The position numbers were made by a program, and so were the translations under genes. This document shows positions 61,219 through 64,000 of a stretch of 64,000 nucleotides of DNA, in pieces. Within the stretch, counting starts at the first letter, position 1. Each line of letters starts with the position of its first letter. Below the pieces are notes generated by a model. It was given only the letters and a program-made list of their open reading frames with translations, did no database searches and was not told the DNA's origin. This DNA is from JAKANT01 sp035502095 (GTDB lineage: Bacteria > Pseudomonadota > Gammaproteobacteria > Burkholderiales > Burkholderiaceae_F): the NCBI GenBank assembly GCA_035502095.1, contig DATJUX010000011.1:186001-250000 (forward strand), given 5' to 3'.

Positions 61219-61458
61219 TCACGCCTGCCCCGACGCGCGCCGGCGGTGTTCGTCGCTGCAATACCAGCGTCCGTTTCCCGCCAACGCCTCTGACCGCGGC
61301 ACGTTGAGGCCACATACGTCGCACGGCACCATGGGTTCTTCTGCCGTGGGTTTCGGCTCGCCCGCGCGTTGGTCCTGCACGCGCTGCTGCACGTTCCACC
61401 AGCGCCAGACCACGTAGGCGACGAACCCAAGCAGAACCCAGAACAGGATGCGACCCAT
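61219..61458 (-). CDS. PP0621-type small membrane protein
   Basis: A 79-residue protein with one N-terminal membrane helix (about 4-20; ILFWVLLGFVAYVVWRWW) and a C-terminal four-residue metal site: CDVCG (Cys47, Cys50) and a Cys/His pair in WYCSDEHRR (Cys67, His70), resembling a small zinc ribbon. It looks like the PP0621 family of uncharacterised proteins. The ATG at 61458 begins eight bases after the YpjD-like stop, and pilS follows 94 bp later, a common betaproteobacterial order. The function is unknown. Confidence 0.82.
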   Translation of the reverse strand: MGRILFWVLLGFVAYVVWRWWNVQQRVQDQRAGEPKPTAEEPMVPCDVCGLNVPRSEALAGNGRWYCSDEHRRRASGQA

Positions 61459-61466
61459 TGCCCCTC

Positions 61467-62300
61467 TCAGACCCGGTGCAGGATGACCTCGAGCACGAAG
61501 CGGCTGCCCACGTACGCGAGCAGGAGCATCACGAAGCCCACTAGCGTCCAGCGCAATGCGGTCCGGCCGCGCCAGCCGAAGAAGTGCCTGCCGACGAGCA
61601 ATCCCGCGAACACCACCCACGACGCGATCGTGAAGACGGTCTTGTGGTCGAAGCGGAGCGCGCGCCCGAACAACTGCTCCGAGAACAGCACACCCGATAT
61701 GAGCGTGGCGGTCAGCAGCAAGAACCCCGTCCAGATCAGGCGAAACAGCAGCCGCTCCATCGCGAGCAACGGTGGCACCTCGGCGAGCACGCGGCCCAGC
61801 GCGGTTTCATTGCCGCCTGCGCTGTGCAGGCTGCGGTCCATCGAGGCCATCAACAACGCATGCATCGCCGCGATGGTGAACAGGCTGGACGCGGCAAGCG
61901 CGATCACGATGTGAGCACGAAATGCCAGGGTCTCGCTGGTCGCAGCGATCTGGCTGCCATGGAAGATCGCGGGAAGGACTGCCGCCACGGCCGCAAGCGG
62001 CAAGACCAGGACCAGCAGGCCCCGGATCGGAACCAGGAAACCTTCGGCCCACACGACGAGGACCGTGAACAGAAACGTCGCGGACAAGAAGTGGGCGAAT
62101 CCGAAGCGAATGCCTTCGCTATCGACCACCGCGCTCGCGAGCAGCGCCGCGTGCGCCGCGGCGAGCACCGGCAGGAACCAGCGAGCATCGCCACGGCCCC
62201 CCGCTTGCAGGCTGCGCCACATCACCCAGGCGAGGACCGCGTACAGCACGCCGACGCTGACGTGTGCCGAGACGTAAAATGCGGTCGACCCCATGCTCAT
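61467..62300 (-). CDS. YpjD-like cytochrome c assembly family membrane protein
   Basis: Polytopic membrane protein of 277 residues with about eight hydrophobic helices, of the CcsA/CcmC-related family that includes E. coli YpjD. VVWAEGFLVPIRG and LRFDHKTVFTIASWVVFAGLLVGR match the family. Members related to heme-handling proteins carry conserved histidines; here His residues lie in FHGSQ, AFRAHIVI and FDHKT, but a heme role is inferred. The ATG at 62300 is followed by a second ATG two codons on. It diverges from ffh across 54 bp and is followed by the PP0621-like gene. Gene order next to ffh is common in proteobacteria. Confidence 0.86.
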   Translation of the reverse strand: MSMGSTAFYVSAHVSVGVLYAVLAWVMWRSLQAGGRGDARWFLPVLAAAHAALLASAVVDSEGIRFGFAHFLSATFLFTVLVVWAEGFLVPIRGLLVLVLPLAAVAAVLPAIFHGSQIAATSETLAFRAHIVIALAASSLFTIAAMHALLMASMDRSLHSAGGNETALGRVLAEVPPLLAMERLLFRLIWTGFLLLTATLISGVLFSEQLFGRALRFDHKTVFTIASWVVFAGLLVGRHFFGWRGRTALRWTLVGFVMLLLAYVGSRFVLEVILHRV

Positions 62301-62354
62301 CTATATAGCACGCACGGCGCGGCCAGAACCCGCGCCATGCGGGCCCGGAACCCG

Positions 62355-63746
62355 ATGCTCGATGCACTGACCGACAAGCTGGCCCGCGTCGTCAAGACGA
62401 TGCGGGGGCAGGCGCGTCTCACGGACGCGAACATGCAGGAGATGCTGCGCGAGATCCGCGTCGCATTGCTCGAGGCCGATGTTGCCCTGCCCGTTGTGCG
62501 CGATCTCATCGCGCGCATCAAGGACAAGGCGCTCGGCGAGGAGGTGGTTGGAAGCCTGACCCCCGGCCAGGCACTGGTCGGCCTGGTACATCGCGAGCTC
62601 ACCGCGGTGATGGGTGGAGACCTCGAGCCGGCCGCGCGCGAGCTGAACCTGGCAACGCAGCCGCCGGCCGTGCTGCTCCTTGCAGGTTTGCAGGGCGCGG
62701 GCAAGACGACGACCGCTGCCAAGCTGGCGAAGTGGCTGATCGACGAGCGCAAGAAAAAGGTGCTCACCGTCTCGACCGACGTCTACCGACCCGCGGCGAT
62801 CGACCAGCTGAAGACCGTAAGCGGCCAGGCCGGCGCGGAGTTCTTCCCGACCTCCAGCAGCGACAAACCGGTCGACATCGCCACCCGTGCACTCGACCAC
62901 GCGCGGCGGCACTTCTTCGACGTGCTGATCGTCGATACGGCCGGGCGCCTTGCCGTCGACGAAGCGATGATGCAGGAGGTCGCCGCGCTCGAATCTGCCG
63001 TCAAGCCGATCGAGACGCTCTTCGTCGTAGACGCGATGCTGGGCCAGGACGCGGTGAACACCGCAAAGGTCTTTTCCGAACGCCTGCCGTTGACCGGCGT
63101 CGTTCTGACGAAGCTCGATGGCGATGCACGCGGCGGGGCGGCCTTGTCGGTACGGCACGTGACCGGGAGGCCGATCAAGTTCGTCGGCGTGGCCGAAAAG
63201 ATCTCCGGCCTGGAGCGCTTCGATCCCGAGCGGATGGCCGGCCGGATCCTCGGCATGGGCGACATCGTCGCGCTGGTCGAGGACGTCAAGAAAGCCATCG
63301 ACGTCCAGGCTGCGGAGAAATTCGCCAAACGCATGCAGTCCGGCGAACGGTTCGATCTGACCGACTTCAAGGAGCAGATCGCGCAGATGCGCAAGATGGG
63401 TGGGCTCGGCGGGATGCTGGACAAGTTGCCCGCCCAATTCGCTCAGGCCGCCGGCAGCGTCAACGAGAAGGACGCGGACCGCCAGATCCGCCGCGTCGAG
63501 GGAATCATCAACGCGATGACGCCGCTCGAGCGCGCGAAGCCCGACCTGATCAAGGCCTCGCGCAAACGTCGCATCGCGGCCGGAGCCGGTGTGCCGGTGC
63601 AGGAAGTCAACCGCATGCTCAACCAGTTCGAGCAGATGCAGGCGATGATGAAGCAGATGAAGAAGGGCGGCCTCGCGAAGATGATGCGCGCCATGGGCGG
63701 AATGAAAGGCCTCGCGGGCGGCCTGCCGGGTTTCCCGAAACGGTAG
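62355..63746 (+). CDS. ffh: Signal recognition particle protein Ffh
   Basis: Ffh (463 residues) binds 4.5S RNA and signal sequences and directs nascent membrane proteins to FtsY. The N domain, then the GTPase G domain with GLQGAGKTTTAAKLAKW (P-loop, about 99-115), DTAGRLAVDE and TKLDGDARGG, are intact. The Met-rich M domain (about 320-463) ends in MKQMKKGGLAKMMRAMGGMKG. The ATG at 62355 (MLDALTDKLARVVKTMRG) is chosen; the frame extending to 61584 is antisense to the YpjD-like gene and meaningless. It diverges from that gene and converges with the partial transglycosylase. Confidence 0.97.
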   Translation: MLDALTDKLARVVKTMRGQARLTDANMQEMLREIRVALLEADVALPVVRDLIARIKDKALGEEVVGSLTPGQALVGLVHRELTAVMGGDLEPAARELNLATQPPAVLLLAGLQGAGKTTTAAKLAKWLIDERKKKVLTVSTDVYRPAAIDQLKTVSGQAGAEFFPTSSSDKPVDIATRALDHARRHFFDVLIVDTAGRLAVDEAMMQEVAALESAVKPIETLFVVDAMLGQDAVNTAKVFSERLPLTGVVLTKLDGDARGGAALSVRHVTGRPIKFVGVAEKISGLERFDPERMAGRILGMGDIVALVEDVKKAIDVQAAEKFAKRMQSGERFDLTDFKEQIAQMRKMGGLGGMLDKLPAQFAQAAGSVNEKDADRQIRRVEGIINAMTPLERAKPDLIKASRKRRIAAGAGVPVQEVNRMLNQFEQMQAMMKQMKKGGLAKMMRAMGGMKGLAGGLPGFPKR

Positions 63747-63760
63747 CCCCGGGCGCGCCG

Positions 63761-64000
63761 CTATGCCGTGGTCCTGGCGGGCGGCTCGTAGCTCCAGGTC
63801 TTCTTCCACGCAGCGATCACGGCATCGGGATATTCGCGTTTGCCGCGACTGCCGTTGTAGCGGCCCAATGCGAGGAAAAGATCGCCGCCGTCGAGGTCCA
63901 GGTAGTGCCGCAGGATCACGCAGCCGTAGCGGAGGTTGGTGCGCATGTCGAACAGCCTGCGTGCATCCCCATCGCCGATGAGCCGGGTCCAGAACGGCAT
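63761..64000 (-). CDS. Lytic transglycosylase, C-terminal part (partial)
   Basis: The final 79 or so residues of an SLT-type peptidoglycan-degrading enzyme whose 5' part lies beyond the window edge. It reads RLFDMRTNLRYGCVILRHYLDLD and FLALGRYNGSRGKREYPDAV, where NLRYGCVILR and GRYNGS are the conserved late SLT motifs. The catalytic glutamate lies outside. The methionine at the edge is probably internal. It converges with ffh, 14 bp apart. A second, different SLT gene is at 32210-33067. Confidence 0.85.
   Translation of the reverse strand: MPFWTRLIGDGDARRLFDMRTNLRYGCVILRHYLDLDGGDLFLALGRYNGSRGKREYPDAVIAAWKKTWSYEPPARTTA

Noticed and set aside
1..64000. CRISPR arrays, insertion sequences, integrases, prophage genes, tRNA or rRNA genes
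   Set aside because: None found on reading both strands; gene content is chromosomal and housekeeping or accessory without mobility markers.

Overview
The window is a gene-dense, high-GC bacterial chromosome segment that reads as a betaproteobacterium (Burkholderiales/Nitrosomonadales-like) able to fix CO2 by the Calvin-Benson-Bassham (CBB) cycle. The grounds are a red-type (form IC) RuBisCO with CbbX, a class II fructose-bisphosphate aldolase, an accB-accC-prmA-DUF3426-pfkB string, a pilS/pilR pair next to a YpjD-like gene and ffh, a lysine/alanine-rich histone H1-like protein, and ubiD. I see no tRNA, rRNA, insertion sequence, prophage or CRISPR array. Species cannot be named from sequence reading alone.

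Region by region. 1-6.3 kb (+): cbb operon, cbbL (3' part)-cbbS-cbbX-fbp-prkB-tkt, with a small repeat element between fbp and prkB. 6.4-8.8 kb (+): a thioredoxin-fold protein and an M14 carboxypeptidase. 9-13.1 kb: a Cache-HAMP membrane sensor without output domain followed by a DUF4388-like partner, converging on a large GGDEF-EAL protein. 13.5-24.8 kb (mostly -): lower carbon metabolism (fba, pyk, pgk, gap, a second tkt), interrupted by an S41-peptidase lipoprotein and by a rhombosortase facing its probable GlyGly-CTERM subtilase substrate. 25.2-30.8 kb: rsmE and a YidB-like gene (+), then a patatin-secreted RNase-barstar operon and a MaeB-type malic enzyme (-). 31-39.3 kb: an aminotransferase, a lytic transglycosylase, ubiD, a KTSC protein, mgtE, and a tightly overlapping tonB-aroE-mtgA string. 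39.4-44.8 kb (-): an RNase II family enzyme, then mpl-yqiA-SDR-ybaK with stop/start overlaps. 44.9-51.3 kb (+): an unknown protein plus TlpA-like thioredoxin, then accBC-prmA-DUF3426-pfkB. 51.3-57.9 kb (-): yggT, the H1-like protein with a clear terminator, class Ia ribonucleotide reductase nrdAB behind a pair of NrdR-like boxes, and ampD. 57.9-64 kb: ypjD-like, a PP0621-type small protein, pilS and pilR (-), ffh (+), and the end of a lytic transglycosylase (-).

How it fits together. The first cluster encodes CO2 fixation and RuBP regeneration. The second supplies triose-phosphate and hexose interconversion, with pyruvate kinase as exit. Much of the rest is envelope work: mpl, ampD, mtgA and two lytic transglycosylases for peptidoglycan, tonB, type IV pilus regulation, and protein export and anchoring.

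The least ordinary points are: (i) the rhombosortase/GlyGly-CTERM protease pair whose coding ends overlap on opposite strands; (ii) an S41 lipoprotein whose signal peptide is recovered only if a CTG start overlapping the pyk stop is used, and which lacks the usual catalytic lysine; (iii) the patatin-RNase-barstar operon; (iv) a NrdR-like box pair with exact 31-bp spacing; (v) a sensor/DUF4388-like two-gene unit without a recognisable output domain.
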